NCBI RefSeq assembly: GCF_028714655.1
Contig: NZ_JAQTLY010000005.1
Span: forward strand, 62,001-126,000
Direction of reading: 5' to 3'
Origin: Sulfurimonas sp.
Lineage (GTDB): Bacteria; Campylobacterota; Campylobacteria; Campylobacterales; Sulfurimonadaceae
DNA length: 64,000 nucleotides
Shown here one piece after another: positions 41,718-51,059 of the stretch. How positions within the stretch are numbered: the first letter of the stretch is position 1; the number at the start of each line of letters is the position of its first letter. A model generated the notes under the pieces. The model did not search any database and was not told where the DNA came from. It was given only the letters and a program-made list of their open reading frames with translations. The translations under genes were made by a program, and so were the position numbers.

Positions 41718-42143
41718 CTACTTAGCTACTTTACACACACTCATAATCTTTTTCCAATCAAGATCAAAGTTCTTTTTAACATACACTTTATGATGAGGGA
41801 CTGTGCATTTTGAGCAGTTTTGATGGATGACGCCTTTGCCTGCAAACTTCTCGCCGTTGTTTATTTCACATCGGCTTAGGATTTTAAACTCATTGTACTC
41901 TCCTAGCCCCTCATCGTTAAATCTGAAATTCGGGCATCCGCAAAGGTAGCAGTTTAATTTTTCCATCTCGTGGCATTTCTTGTTGTCTTTGTAAAGCGGA
42001 CAAAAATCTATCTCCTCTTTTGCCATATTTTCATACTCAAAGTAATCGATTATCTGCTCTTTTGTGTAGCCGTTTGCGACAAGTTTATAAACAATTTTTT
42101 TATGTTTATCTGCATGTTTGTCAAACCATTCGTCATAACTCAT
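41718..42143 (-). CDS. Cys-rich protein, probable metal-binding, unknown
   Basis: 141 residues, cytoplasmic, with nine cysteines: FCPLYKDNKKC, LNCYLCGCPNF, SRCEI, HQNCSKCTVPHH, and SVCK. The CxxCxC and CxxC pairs together with HH suggest an iron-sulfur or zinc site. It overlaps the upstream YcaO gene by 4 nt and ends the operon that starts with a TonB receptor. I recall similar small Cys-rich proteins in Campylobacterota without a named function. Confidence 0.7.
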   Translation of the reverse strand: MSYDEWFDKHADKHKKIVYKLVANGYTKEQIIDYFEYENMAKEEIDFCPLYKDNKKCHEMEKLNCYLCGCPNFRFNDEGLGEYNEFKILSRCEINNGEKFAGKGVIHQNCSKCTVPHHKVYVKKNFDLDWKKIMSVCKVAK

Positions 42144-43756
42144 AAAATCATTCCTCTTTTTTTACTCTCAAGCCTATCGTACATCGCTAACATGTTATAG
42201 TAGTCGTTATGGAGTGTTATATCTATGAACAACTCCTCTTTTTGGAGTATGCGTTGTGCGTATTCTACTCTTGCTTGCGTAAAAATATTGAACAATCCCT
42301 CTTTGTACTCTTCAAAATCAAATCCCTCGTCATCCATACGAATCAGCTCTGCTACTATATGCCCGACTCTGTTTGCTCCAAACTCTAAAAGCTCCTGCGC
42401 CTGTTGCACATCATCCAAAAGCAGATATATCTGCGCTTTAAACTCCGCCATCGTGAAGTTGTTTTTAAAGATAACGCCGATGTACTTTTCCATACTCAAA
42501 GAGTCGTCAAGCGATTCGACGGCATCTAAAATATCTTCTGCATCATATTCGCTAAAGTTTAAAACCATATCACGGATAAATTTGCCGCTGTTTTTGTTGT
42601 TATAGGTCAAATCCTGTACGGGATAGACTTCGGAAATACTCGGGATAATAATCTGGCAGGAGTAAAATCCAAGATAGTCGTACTCCCGCAAATATATCTC
42701 CTTACCCATCTCTTTGGCGATATTTACCAAAAAGTCAAACTCATCTTTTATGCCGTCATATCTCCAAGGTGCGAACTCAAAACTTTTTACGGAGTTTAAA
42801 AAACCAAACCCGAGTTTTCCGTTTGAGTCCACAAAATGGGATTCGAGATTAAAGCTGTCGGCTACTATGCTCATATCGAATGTCGGGGTTTCAAATGTAT
42901 CAAGACTATCCAAATCACGCCCTTGCATAAGCTCCGTCATAGTCCTCTCCAGCGATACTTCTAGTATCGGGTGCGCTCCGAAAGAGACAAAAAGGGTTGC
43001 ATTTTTTGGGTTTATCAGCGAAATGGCAGTTACGGGAAGCTTCCCGCCAAGCGAAGCATCGAGAATTTCTACGATGTAGCCTGACTCCCTAAGTGCCAAA
43101 AGGTCTTTGTAAACTCTCTCATAAGATTTAACAACTTCATCGGGAAATTTCGGCAGTGCGTAGCCGTTTTTTATAATTTCGAGTTTTGCATACCGCTCAT
43201 ATATCTCGCTAAGAGCTTGAACCTGTGCCTCTTTTGGCGTATTTCCCGCAGCTAGTCCGTTACTGACATAGAGGTTGTTTAAGATATTTACCGGAAAATA
43301 GACTCTCTCGCCGCCAAAAAGGTTTGTAAAGGGAAGAGCAACTATTTTATCCGTAAAGTCGCTGTTATAGTCAACCAAATCATCACCGCTAAGTTCACCG
43401 TCGGCATCATAGATGTCAAGCAACTCTTCACTAAGATAGTCACCGCCAAACTCAAACAGCGCTTCATCGGGATAATATTTGCGATTTGGCAGATAAAAAT
43501 CAGTAAAAAAATTATTTGTTTGAAGCCTCTCGATGTATTCGCCCAAAGCGCTTGCCGTTGATGCCTCGCTGAGGATTCCTTTTCCGTTTGAGTAGATGTG
43601 ATTTGGTGCTTCGGCGGAGCTTAGGTTTACGGAGTAGCAGTTAGCAAGAGGATGTTTTTGTTCCGATATCGTAGTTTTACAGCCGACATCCTCCAACACT
43701 TTTTGCATTTTTGAGATTGACTCCTCCAAGGGAGCAGTTTTTGATAAAAGTTTCAC
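42140..43756 (-). CDS. YcaO-domain protein (E. coli YcaO-like)
   Basis: 538 residues. YcaO enzymes use ATP to activate amide backbones. ATP/Mg contacts are in SEASTASALGEYIERLQTNNFF and EAQVQALSEIYERYAKLE, both close to E. coli YcaO. The C-terminal ~130 residues are a helical, TPR-like extension as in E. coli YcaO, not a PxPxP tail, so it is not a classical RiPP cyclodehydratase. E. coli YcaO assists RimO in methylthiolation of ribosomal protein S12. The unusual point is the overlap with transporter genes on both sides. Confidence 0.85.
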   Translation of the reverse strand: MKLLSKTAPLEESISKMQKVLEDVGCKTTISEQKHPLANCYSVNLSSAEAPNHIYSNGKGILSEASTASALGEYIERLQTNNFFTDFYLPNRKYYPDEALFEFGGDYLSEELLDIYDADGELSGDDLVDYNSDFTDKIVALPFTNLFGGERVYFPVNILNNLYVSNGLAAGNTPKEAQVQALSEIYERYAKLEIIKNGYALPKFPDEVVKSYERVYKDLLALRESGYIVEILDASLGGKLPVTAISLINPKNATLFVSFGAHPILEVSLERTMTELMQGRDLDSLDTFETPTFDMSIVADSFNLESHFVDSNGKLGFGFLNSVKSFEFAPWRYDGIKDEFDFLVNIAKEMGKEIYLREYDYLGFYSCQIIIPSISEVYPVQDLTYNNKNSGKFIRDMVLNFSEYDAEDILDAVESLDDSLSMEKYIGVIFKNNFTMAEFKAQIYLLLDDVQQAQELLEFGANRVGHIVAELIRMDDEGFDFEEYKEGLFNIFTQARVEYAQRILQKEELFIDITLHNDYYNMLAMYDRLESKKRGMIL

Positions 43757-44715
43757 TGTTTTTTCCTAATAATCAGATATATAAAAAACGGTCCGCCGAT
43801 AAGAGCAGTAACAATCCCTATCGGCACTTCGCTTTGTGTCTGTAACGATCTTGTAATTGTGTCACAAAAAACCAAAAAAAAGCCTCCAAAGAGTGCGGTT
43901 TTAAAAATTCTGGCATTTATGGTCGAAGGGTAGATTTTTAAAACTATATGCGGAGTTATAAGTCCGACAAAACCGATGGGTCCGCTAATGCTAACAAGCG
44001 TACCTACGGCAAAAGAGGAGATTAGAAGAAGCACTCTAGTTGCTTTTTTTGTATCCAAGCCTTTTAGCTTTGCACTCTCATCAGAAATACCCAAGAGCTG
44101 AAGCTCAAATCTGTACGCATATATAACCGTAGTCAAAAGAGAGGCGATGAAACCGGCTATAAGCGGATTTTGCCATCCGATGATAGAGAGAGAACCCATA
44201 GTAAAACGGATAAGCATATCGTTTTGCATAGCGTCTCCCAGATAAAAAATTATCATAAGAGCGGAGGTGTAAAAGAGCGAGAGGGCAATTCCTAAAAGCA
44301 AAAGCGACTCATGTTGGGCATTTTTTAGAAATTTTGCCAGATAAAGAAGCAAGAACACCGTTAATATTGCTCCCAAAAATCCAAAAAGATGAACCGCGCT
44401 TATGCCAAAGAGCAAAGTTCCAAGCCCAAGTTTTATGGCAATTCCCGCACCCAAAACGGCACCGCTTGAAACCCCCAGAGTGTAAGGCGTCATAAGTGCA
44501 TTACGAAAGAGCGTTTGAAACAGAAGACCGCTAAGAGCGAGTATGATGCCTGCAAAAAAAGCAAACAAAACCCGCGGCACTCTTAGCTCAAAAAATATCT
44601 TTGAGCTAAGAGTTGAAAAATCCAAAACCTCGTTTATCTCAAGCGGCACCGCACCGATAAACGGCGAGATAACAAAAATAGCTATTAAAAAAAACCATAC
44701 CAAAAACTTACTCAT
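43753..44715 (-). CDS. FecCD/BtuC-type ABC permease
   Basis: 320 residues with about nine to ten helices. Family marks: ELRVPRVLFAFFAGIILALSGLLFQTLFRNALMTPYTLGVSSGAVLGAG, KGLDTKKATR, and GPIGFVGLITPHIVLKIY near the EAA-like loop. Imports siderophore, heme or cobalamin together with the neighbouring ATPase and binding protein. Overlaps the ATPase gene by 8 nt and YcaO by 4 nt. Confidence 0.92.
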   Translation of the reverse strand: MSKFLVWFFLIAIFVISPFIGAVPLEINEVLDFSTLSSKIFFELRVPRVLFAFFAGIILALSGLLFQTLFRNALMTPYTLGVSSGAVLGAGIAIKLGLGTLLFGISAVHLFGFLGAILTVFLLLYLAKFLKNAQHESLLLLGIALSLFYTSALMIIFYLGDAMQNDMLIRFTMGSLSIIGWQNPLIAGFIASLLTTVIYAYRFELQLLGISDESAKLKGLDTKKATRVLLLISSFAVGTLVSISGPIGFVGLITPHIVLKIYPSTINARIFKTALFGGFFLVFCDTITRSLQTQSEVPIGIVTALIGGPFFIYLIIRKKQ

Positions 44716-45433
44716 ACTTTACCGCCAATGAGTAAAACTCTACTCCGTAAAGCTCTTTTAAAACATCATCGTCAAAAAAATCATCCTCGTAATAGCAGGC
44801 ATTTTTATCTTTTATAAAAGCGATTGGACTGCCGATGAAAGAGGCAAGATGCAAATCATGCGTGATAAGAATGATTTGATGCGTATCTTTTAACTTTTTT
44901 ATATATTTTGCTATCACCCGAGAGTTGCTGGGGTCAAGATTTGCCGTCGGCTCGTCAAAAATGATGATTTTGCTCTCTTGGCAAAGAGCCGCCGCGATGA
45001 GAGAAAGCTGCTGTTCACCCGAACTTAACGAAACTAGAGTATGGTTTTTTAGATGCGCAAGTCCTAAGAGTTCGATGTTTGCATCTGCTATTTTTCTATC
45101 CTCGCTTGAGTACTCAAAAAAACTTTTTCTATAAGCAAATCTCCCAAGCAGCACAAAATCCTGCACTGTTATAAACGAGTCGTAAATCTCTAGTTTTGCA
45201 GGGATATAGCCGACTGTTTTTGCCCTTTCTTGATATGACAAATTTTTGATATTTACCCCGTCTGCGAGTACCTCTCCGTCGTACTCTATCAAAGAGCAAA
45301 TCGCACGAGCCAAAGTGCTTTTGCCCGAGCCGTTTGCACCGAGTATGCTTAAGTGTGACTCTACTCTCAGGTTTACATCTTTTAAGATACTCTCATCCGA
45401 GTAACTGCATGTGAGAGATTTTAGCTCAATCAT
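44708..45433 (-). CDS. ABC transporter ATPase (FepC/BtuD-type)
   Basis: 241 residues. Walker A GANGSGKSTLAR, Q-loop DYDGEV...YIPAKLEIYD, signature SLSSGEQQLSLIAAAL, Walker B IIIFDEPTANLDPSN, and H-loop LITHDLH. Energises the permease encoded just downstream. Overlaps the binding-protein gene by 4 nt. Confidence 0.93.
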   Translation of the reverse strand: MIELKSLTCSYSDESILKDVNLRVESHLSILGANGSGKSTLARAICSLIEYDGEVLADGVNIKNLSYQERAKTVGYIPAKLEIYDSFITVQDFVLLGRFAYRKSFFEYSSEDRKIADANIELLGLAHLKNHTLVSLSSGEQQLSLIAAALCQESKIIIFDEPTANLDPSNSRVIAKYIKKLKDTHQIILITHDLHLASFIGSPIAFIKDKNACYYEDDFFDDDVLKELYGVEFYSLAVKYE

Positions 45434-46242
45434 CTGTTCATCTCCTCACAAAGTCTCTCAATACTCAGAGCGACTCTGTTTGATGGTATGTTTATATAAC
45501 TCTCATCGACTACCGTTATGTGTTTGTTTTTACTTGCGTTAGTCGGGAGTGAGTGCCATGCGCTCAGTGCTTTTTGCTTGTCAACCAACCCGTTTGAGGC
45601 ATTTGAGTGAAGTATGATAATCTGATCGGGGTTTAGCGCTATAACATTTTCATAACTTAAAACAGGTTGGTTAGTTTGGTTAGCGTTATATGCGTTAGTG
45701 TTTTTGCATATCGAGATAATGTCGTTGAAAAATATATTGCCCCCCGCTATATAGATACCGCTTCTTAAATCTTCATGCAGTCCGTAAACTATCATAACGG
45801 TATGCGGGTTTTTACTTTTAGGGGCGTTTTTTATTGCGTTGTTTATCTCGTCTATCAGAGTTTTTGGATCCGTATGCAGCTCGTTTGAGAGTTTTTGGAT
45901 GGAATTTTTTATATCGTCTATGGTTTGGAGTTTAAGCATTAAAGTTTTTATATTGAATCTTTTTAACTTCTCTAAAGTCTCTTTGTTAAAATCCTGACCG
46001 ATGACCAAAGTGGGGGAGTGTGCGATGATTTTTTCTAAATTCGGGTTTGAATATCCACCGATGACGCTCAGGTTTTGAGCCTCTTTTGGATAGAGTGAAT
46101 AGTCACTCACGGCGACAAGAGCATCACCTTTTTTTAGTGCATAAACTATCTCCGTAACTGACGGGCTAAGAGAGACGATTCTCTCATTGCCCAAAAGCGT
46201 GAGCGTAAAAAACAGCACTAAAAAAAGAGTTTTTATACTCAC
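45430..46242 (-). CDS. Periplasmic binding protein (BtuF/FecB-type)
   Basis: 270 residues with a signal peptide (MSIKTLFLVLFFTLTLLG). ERIVSLSPSVTEIVYALKKGDALVAVSDYSLYPKEA is the typical start of cobalamin and metallophore binding proteins (BtuF-like), followed by VIGGYSNPNLEKIIAHSPTLVIG. Delivers ligand from the TonB receptor to the permease. BtuF-like features suggest a corrinoid, but the ligand is not proven. Confidence 0.88.
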   Translation of the reverse strand: MSIKTLFLVLFFTLTLLGNERIVSLSPSVTEIVYALKKGDALVAVSDYSLYPKEAQNLSVIGGYSNPNLEKIIAHSPTLVIGQDFNKETLEKLKRFNIKTLMLKLQTIDDIKNSIQKLSNELHTDPKTLIDEINNAIKNAPKSKNPHTVMIVYGLHEDLRSGIYIAGGNIFFNDIISICKNTNAYNANQTNQPVLSYENVIALNPDQIIILHSNASNGLVDKQKALSAWHSLPTNASKNKHITVVDESYINIPSNRVALSIERLCEEMNR

Positions 46243-46251
46243 GCGGTATCC

Positions 46252-48192
46252 TTAGATTTTTAGTTTAAATCCTGCGATTGCAGTTGTGGTAAAGTTTATA
46301 GGGTAGATGGCATTATCCTCTATCCACAAACCGTTCTTTTGGTTAAACAGATTGTTTATTTTAGCAAAAAGTTCCAAATTATCCCTCGTATAAGTTGCCG
46401 ATATGTCCGTATAGCCGTAAGCATCTTGTTTTTGGGCAAAGTTGTTGTTAAAATCATTTGCCGCATAAGCCTTTGAGCGGTACACTTGAGTTATAGAAAA
46501 TATAGTGTTTTTAGTCGGAAGATAGCTTAGAGTTGCTTTTATATTATGGTTAGAAACCCCCGGCAAATCGTTACCTGAGTAGTCGTTGCCGCCCTCAACC
46601 TCTTTGTCTATAACTGCTTTTACGAAGTTATAGTTCAGTGCGACATTAAACTCATCTGAAAGGAGCCATTTGTCATAAATATCCAAACCGTATTTGTATG
46701 ATTTGTCAATATTGGTATTTTTTGAGTTTATAAAAGACGGGTCTGCAAAGTAGTAAATCTCATTTTTTAAATCAACATAAAAAAGCGATATCTTAAACTT
46801 ATTAATGGGAGTTATATTGTTAAATCCAAGCGTAAAACTATCTGTTTTCATAGGATTTATAAAACCGTTAAAACTAACCGCTCCAAACCAATCTTTGTTG
46901 AAAAATCTGTCGATATCAGGAGCTTGATAAGCGTGTGCATAGTTTAAAAAAACGGAGTTTGCTTTGTCAAAAGTGTAGTTATAACCGAGTTCAGCCCCAA
47001 AAAGCGAGTGGTCGTCTTTTAAAGCGTTGCTTGCGTCATCGTATTCGTATTCTACATTTTCAACCCTTGCTCCCGCTTTTATGGAGTGGTTGTCAAACTT
47101 AAAATTGCTTATAAAAAAAGATGCCAAGTTCTTTTTTACGGTTTCATTTGCCGTCGCAAAGCTATTTGCGTGAGACTCTCTTTTTCCGTCAAAAATATCA
47201 AAGCCGGCTAAAATAGTTACATTTTCGCCATCGTAATTAAGCGTGGTTTTTGCGGAGTTATAAATATAATCGGCAACAGAGGAGTAAGTTACATAATTGG
47301 AAGTTTTTTCCTCATGATTTGCATCTGCATTTAAAGAGAGTTTATTGCTAAAATAGTAGCTAAAGCCTGCATTTACCGCATCCGTGTCAAACTTTTGCTC
47401 AGATGCGCCCCAGTTTGTAGCCCCCGCTTGTTTCGGGTTATTCTTGTACTCGTTAAGTGTTAGATAGCTTGCATAGATTACATCCGTTCTAGCCGTTGCC
47501 GCACCGGCTCTTAATTCCAACTCATTAACGGGATTGTACGCAAAATTAAAGGCGGCAGTTTTAAATCTGTTTTCATCTTTATCGCCGCTGTTGTTTATAT
47601 GACGAATCCCGTCGCTGTTTTGCGCTTCACCGCTTGCACTTATCGAGAATTTTTCGTCACTGTGACCCAAGTAAAAAGAGCCGTCCGTTTTGCCGTAACT
47701 TCCGCCGTAAAATATGACCTCTTTGTCGTTGTTCTTTTTGGTAGTGATGTTTATAACACCGGCATTTGCCCCGTCACCGCTAACAACTATACCGCCGGAC
47801 TTTATAATCTCTATTTTTTCGATAGAATCCGGTGAAATGGCGCTTAGAAGAGGTGCTACCATATCGATATTGTTGATTTTTCTGCCGTTAAGCGTTACTA
47901 CGATGTTTTGGTAGCCGTCACCTATGCCGTATCCCCTCATATCCAGCTTTTGAGAAAACGGGTTTCCGTAAGAGGGCATCGTGCTAACTGAAGTTTGCTG
48001 ATTTAAAAACTCATAAAGATTTTGAGCATGAGCTTTTTGGATATCATCCGCCGTATAGACCTCTACTGCATCGGTTGATTTTAATTCATCCGTTTTTATA
48101 GCCGTTGAGGTGATATCCAATGGTTTTAGCTCAATATTTTGAGCGACTAATATGGTTGAAGCCAGTAGTGATAAAAGTATCTTTTTTTTCAT
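46252..48192 (-). CDS. TonB-dependent outer-membrane receptor (BtuB-like)
   Basis: 646 residues. Signal peptide MKKKILLSLLASTILVAQ, a TonB-box-like stretch PLDITSTAIKTDE, then a plug domain (AVEVYTADDIQKAH, MRGYGIGDGYQNIVVTLNGRKINNIDM, IEIIKSGGIVVSGDGANAGVINITTKK), then a beta-barrel ending TTAIAGFKLKI. First of five overlapping or adjacent transport genes. With a BtuF-like binding protein and the nearby cob genes, a corrinoid is the best guess; another metallophore is possible. Confidence 0.9.
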   Translation of the reverse strand: MKKKILLSLLASTILVAQNIELKPLDITSTAIKTDELKSTDAVEVYTADDIQKAHAQNLYEFLNQQTSVSTMPSYGNPFSQKLDMRGYGIGDGYQNIVVTLNGRKINNIDMVAPLLSAISPDSIEKIEIIKSGGIVVSGDGANAGVINITTKKNNDKEVIFYGGSYGKTDGSFYLGHSDEKFSISASGEAQNSDGIRHINNSGDKDENRFKTAAFNFAYNPVNELELRAGAATARTDVIYASYLTLNEYKNNPKQAGATNWGASEQKFDTDAVNAGFSYYFSNKLSLNADANHEEKTSNYVTYSSVADYIYNSAKTTLNYDGENVTILAGFDIFDGKRESHANSFATANETVKKNLASFFISNFKFDNHSIKAGARVENVEYEYDDASNALKDDHSLFGAELGYNYTFDKANSVFLNYAHAYQAPDIDRFFNKDWFGAVSFNGFINPMKTDSFTLGFNNITPINKFKISLFYVDLKNEIYYFADPSFINSKNTNIDKSYKYGLDIYDKWLLSDEFNVALNYNFVKAVIDKEVEGGNDYSGNDLPGVSNHNIKATLSYLPTKNTIFSITQVYRSKAYAANDFNNNFAQKQDAYGYTDISATYTRDNLELFAKINNLFNQKNGLWIEDNAIYPINFTTTAIAGFKLKI

Positions 48193-48219
48193 TGTTATTT
48201 TCCGTAATTATTATTTTTG

Positions 48220-48408
48220 TTATTGAGATTGCTTCGCTGCGCTCGCAATGACAAGTACAGTCATTCAGACTGCCGCGTCACTTCGTTCCTCGCAGTGACG
48301 GTACTTGTCATTGCGAACGACTCTCTCTCGTCATTGCGAGCGTAGCGCGGCAATCTCATTTCACCTGTCATTGCGAGCTTCTGCAAGAAGTGCGGCAATC
48401 TTTTTTGG
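48220..48408. repeat. Cluster of GTCATTGCGA...GCAATCT repeats
   Basis: At least four copies in both orientations: GAGATTGCTTCGCTGCGCTCGCAATGAC (inverted) at 48225-48252, a diverged GTCACTTCGTTCCTCGCAGTGACG, GTCATTGCGAGCGTAGCGCGGCAATCTC near 48330-48357, and GTCATTGCGAGC...GTGCGGCAATCTT at 48368-48402. Together they separate the TonB receptor from a small frame upstream. Confidence 0.78.
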
Positions 48409-48741
48409 TTAAATCAATAACAACGGCGGAGAGATAGCGTTGTTTAGGTTTTTAAAGTAGTTAAGATTTAGTTTTTGAAAAGGGTAGAGTTGCAGCGTTT
48501 TTTTTGTGCGTTTAAAGTAGTAACGGTTGCAATGGCAAGGTTTTAAAGAGAGTTCTAGCGTGCAAAGTGTGGCGGCGAGTTCCTCTTCTTCCAGTTCTGC
48601 ATCAAGTTCATCGCTTGAAAAATTTAACATATGAAAGCTTTGCACTCTTGACTCATTTGCATTTAGCGTAACTTGGTTAGAAGTTGCAGTAATCGCTCTT
48701 AGCGTAAAGTAGTTTTTGCCAAAGCCTTTTGGAAGTTTCAC
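48409..48741 (-). CDS. Doubtful small protein upstream of the receptor gene
   Basis: 110 residues from a GTG at 48741. An acidic middle (SSDELDAELEEEELAATLCTLELSLKP) is followed by CHCNRYYFKRTKKTLQLYPFQKLN. No signal peptide and no family I recognise. It is on the same strand as the transport operon, but a repeat cluster separates them. The frame is not a shadow of another gene and contains no repeat sequence, so it may be real. Confidence is low because there is no strong Shine-Dalgarno and no known homologue. Confidence 0.35.
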   Translation of the reverse strand: MKLPKGFGKNYFTLRAITATSNQVTLNANESRVQSFHMLNFSSDELDAELEEEELAATLCTLELSLKPCHCNRYYFKRTKKTLQLYPFQKLNLNYFKNLNNAISPPLLLI

Positions 48742-49052
48742 AAGTATCTCACATATTAATTTTTCGAAAGTATAACAAATATTATTTAAAACTATTTCTA
48801 GAAATGGGAATAATCTTAAATCATTGTGTATAATAGTGCTATAAAAAACGCTAGACGGTAGTGTAAAATAGATTCCAAATGACCGAAAGAAATACCCTTG
48901 TGGTACAAGTTTGCCAATGACGAGATTTCTGATTTTTCGTCATCCTGAACTTGATTCAGGATTCGAGATGTTTGAGTTTTCGTCATCCTGAACTTGATTC
49001 AGGATCTAAGTTTTGCGAGAAAAACAGTTAAATGAGGAGTTAAAAAATACAA
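48742..49052. repeat. Divergent gap filled by repeats
   Basis: 311 bases. 48742-48865 is AT-rich and probably holds promoters. 48869-48929 is the 61-nt composite, inverted relative to 41646-41706. Two CATCCTGAACTTGATTCAGGAT hairpins follow (48939-48964 and 48981-49006), with GAGATGTTTGAGTTTTCGT between them. No gene seen. Confidence 0.75.
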
Positions 49053-51041
49053 ATGAATAATTCTCTAACCAAAAAACATGCGTTTATTGTCTCTATAATT
49101 TACTTTGCGGTTAGTGTGCTTTGGATAACTTTATCTGATGCTGCCGTTGCATTTTTAACAAACGATGCAGATAAAATCACTATACTGCAAACATATAAGG
49201 AATGGTTTTTTGTTTCTCTGACTGCCGTAGTTATATTTTTCTTAAGTTCCAAGTTTTTTAACACCATACATCTGCAATGCATACAAAGTTTTGAACAAAA
49301 TGAAAAATATAAAAAAACAAAAAGAAGTCTTGAGCAAACCAAAGAGATTGTAGCAGCTTCTCAAACCGAACTCTCAAAGTATGAAACGCTTTTAACTACG
49401 ATTATTAACAACTCTCCAGATGCCGTATTTGCAAAAGATCTGGACGGAAAATATATACTTTTTAACGATACTGCATTAAAAATGGTAAATATGACATCAG
49501 ATGAGGTTTTAGGAAAGAGTGATGAGATGATTTTCACACCCGAAGACTCCCTTAAACTAAAAGAGGATGACAGAGCCGTTACGGCAAGCGGCAGGGCAAT
49601 TATAAAAGAAGAAGAGATAGTAACGAATGACGGTATTAGAAAAACTTTTTTGATTACAAAAGGTACTCTTTTAGATAAAGAGGATAAAACATTCGGAATA
49701 TTTGGGATATCAAAAGATATTACCGCTCAAAAAAAATATGAACGATATCTTTTAGAATCTAAAGATAAGTTTTATAATATTTCACATATAAATTTAGTGA
49801 CCAATTTGCCAAATAGACTGCATATCAGCGAAGTTTTAACCGAAAAATGTTTAGAAAACCCTCCTTTTTATCTTATCCTTTTTGATCTTGACGAGTTTAA
49901 AATAGTTAATGACTCATACGGTCACCGTTTTGGAGACAAGCTCCTTTTTGAAATCTCTAAAGTTCTTAAAGAAGTTTTTGACTCTACGGCTTTTATAGCC
50001 TGTATGGGCGGTGACGAGTTTGGAATCATCGTAAACTCAAGCGACAAAGAAGAGATACTTGTTTTAATGCAGAAACTGCACGATAAGCTTAGCAAGCCTT
50101 TTAAAATAGATTTGATAGATGTTTATATTACGGCAAGCTCCGGTATCTGTGCTTATCCTGATGACGCTAAAAGTATGGAGGAACTGTATCAAGCGGCAGA
50201 CACGGCGATGTATAATGCTAAAAAAATGGGTAAAAATAGATTTAGCTTTTATAATGCCGAATTTAAAAAAGAGGCTGTAGCTTATACGCAAATAGTGACA
50301 AATCTAAAACAGGCAATAAACAAGAACGAACTTGAACTCTATTTTCAATCTCAGAACAACCCGCTGACAAGTAAAATTATAGGTGCCGAGGCACTTTTGA
50401 GATGGAGGCATCAAGACAAGATGATACCGCCCGATATATTTATACCTGTAGCCGAAAAAAGCGGATTGATAGTAGAGATAGGAACTTTTGTACTAAAAAG
50501 CGGTTTTAAAACAGTTAAAAAATGGCGTGAACTTGGAATATTAAAGAGTAAAATAGCCATCAATGTCTCCGCACGCCAACTTACACATTTGGATTTTATA
50601 AACACTCTTAAAGAGATACTGGAAGAGACAGCGTGTGAAGCATCGTGGATAGAGTTGGAAATCACGGAGAGTTCCGTTTTGGAAAATCCGAAACTTGCGA
50701 TAAGCTTGCTATGGCAATTAAAAGCATTGGGATTTTATATTTCAATGGATGATTTCGGTACGGGATACTCATCTCTCTCTTATCTGAAAAATCTTCCGAT
50801 TGATAAACTAAAAATTGATAAATCCTTTGTGACAAATATAAGGAATGAGCCAAAAAATCAGATTATCGTTAAAACGGTTATTTTCTTGGCAAAAGAGTTA
50901 AATATACAAGTCTTGGCAGAGGGTGTAGAGATTCAAGATGAACTTGACTTTTTGGTAGAACACAAAATAGACTCTATACAAGGTTACTATTACTCAAAAC
51001 CGCTTCCGTTTGATGAGATGGAGAAGTTACTGCAAAAATAA
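49053..51041 (+). CDS. PAS-GGDEF-EAL c-di-GMP signalling protein
   Basis: 662 residues. Two N-terminal membrane helices (about 11-30 and 45-63) flank a short periplasmic loop. A coiled coil follows, then a PAS domain (about 115-225, NSPDAVFAKDLDGKYILFND). The GGDEF domain has an intact active site (ACMGGDEFGII, about 318). The EAL domain has GAEALLRWRHQDK (about 443), ELEITESSVLEN, and MDDFGTGYSSLSYL with catalytic residues present. Both cyclase and phosphodiesterase motifs look intact, so net activity cannot be predicted. Confidence 0.95.
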   Translation: MNNSLTKKHAFIVSIIYFAVSVLWITLSDAAVAFLTNDADKITILQTYKEWFFVSLTAVVIFFLSSKFFNTIHLQCIQSFEQNEKYKKTKRSLEQTKEIVAASQTELSKYETLLTTIINNSPDAVFAKDLDGKYILFNDTALKMVNMTSDEVLGKSDEMIFTPEDSLKLKEDDRAVTASGRAIIKEEEIVTNDGIRKTFLITKGTLLDKEDKTFGIFGISKDITAQKKYERYLLESKDKFYNISHINLVTNLPNRLHISEVLTEKCLENPPFYLILFDLDEFKIVNDSYGHRFGDKLLFEISKVLKEVFDSTAFIACMGGDEFGIIVNSSDKEEILVLMQKLHDKLSKPFKIDLIDVYITASSGICAYPDDAKSMEELYQAADTAMYNAKKMGKNRFSFYNAEFKKEAVAYTQIVTNLKQAINKNELELYFQSQNNPLTSKIIGAEALLRWRHQDKMIPPDIFIPVAEKSGLIVEIGTFVLKSGFKTVKKWRELGILKSKIAINVSARQLTHLDFINTLKEILEETACEASWIELEITESSVLENPKLAISLLWQLKALGFYISMDDFGTGYSSLSYLKNLPIDKLKIDKSFVTNIRNEPKNQIIVKTVIFLAKELNIQVLAEGVEIQDELDFLVEHKIDSIQGYYYSKPLPFDEMEKLLQK

Positions 51042-51059
51042 TTAGAGTTCTTGCAGAAC

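Noticed and set aside
48193..48741. Possible cobalamin riboswitch before the BtuB-like receptor
   Set aside because: No GCCACTG-type core or B12-box arrangement is visible; the region consists of dispersed repeats and a small frame.
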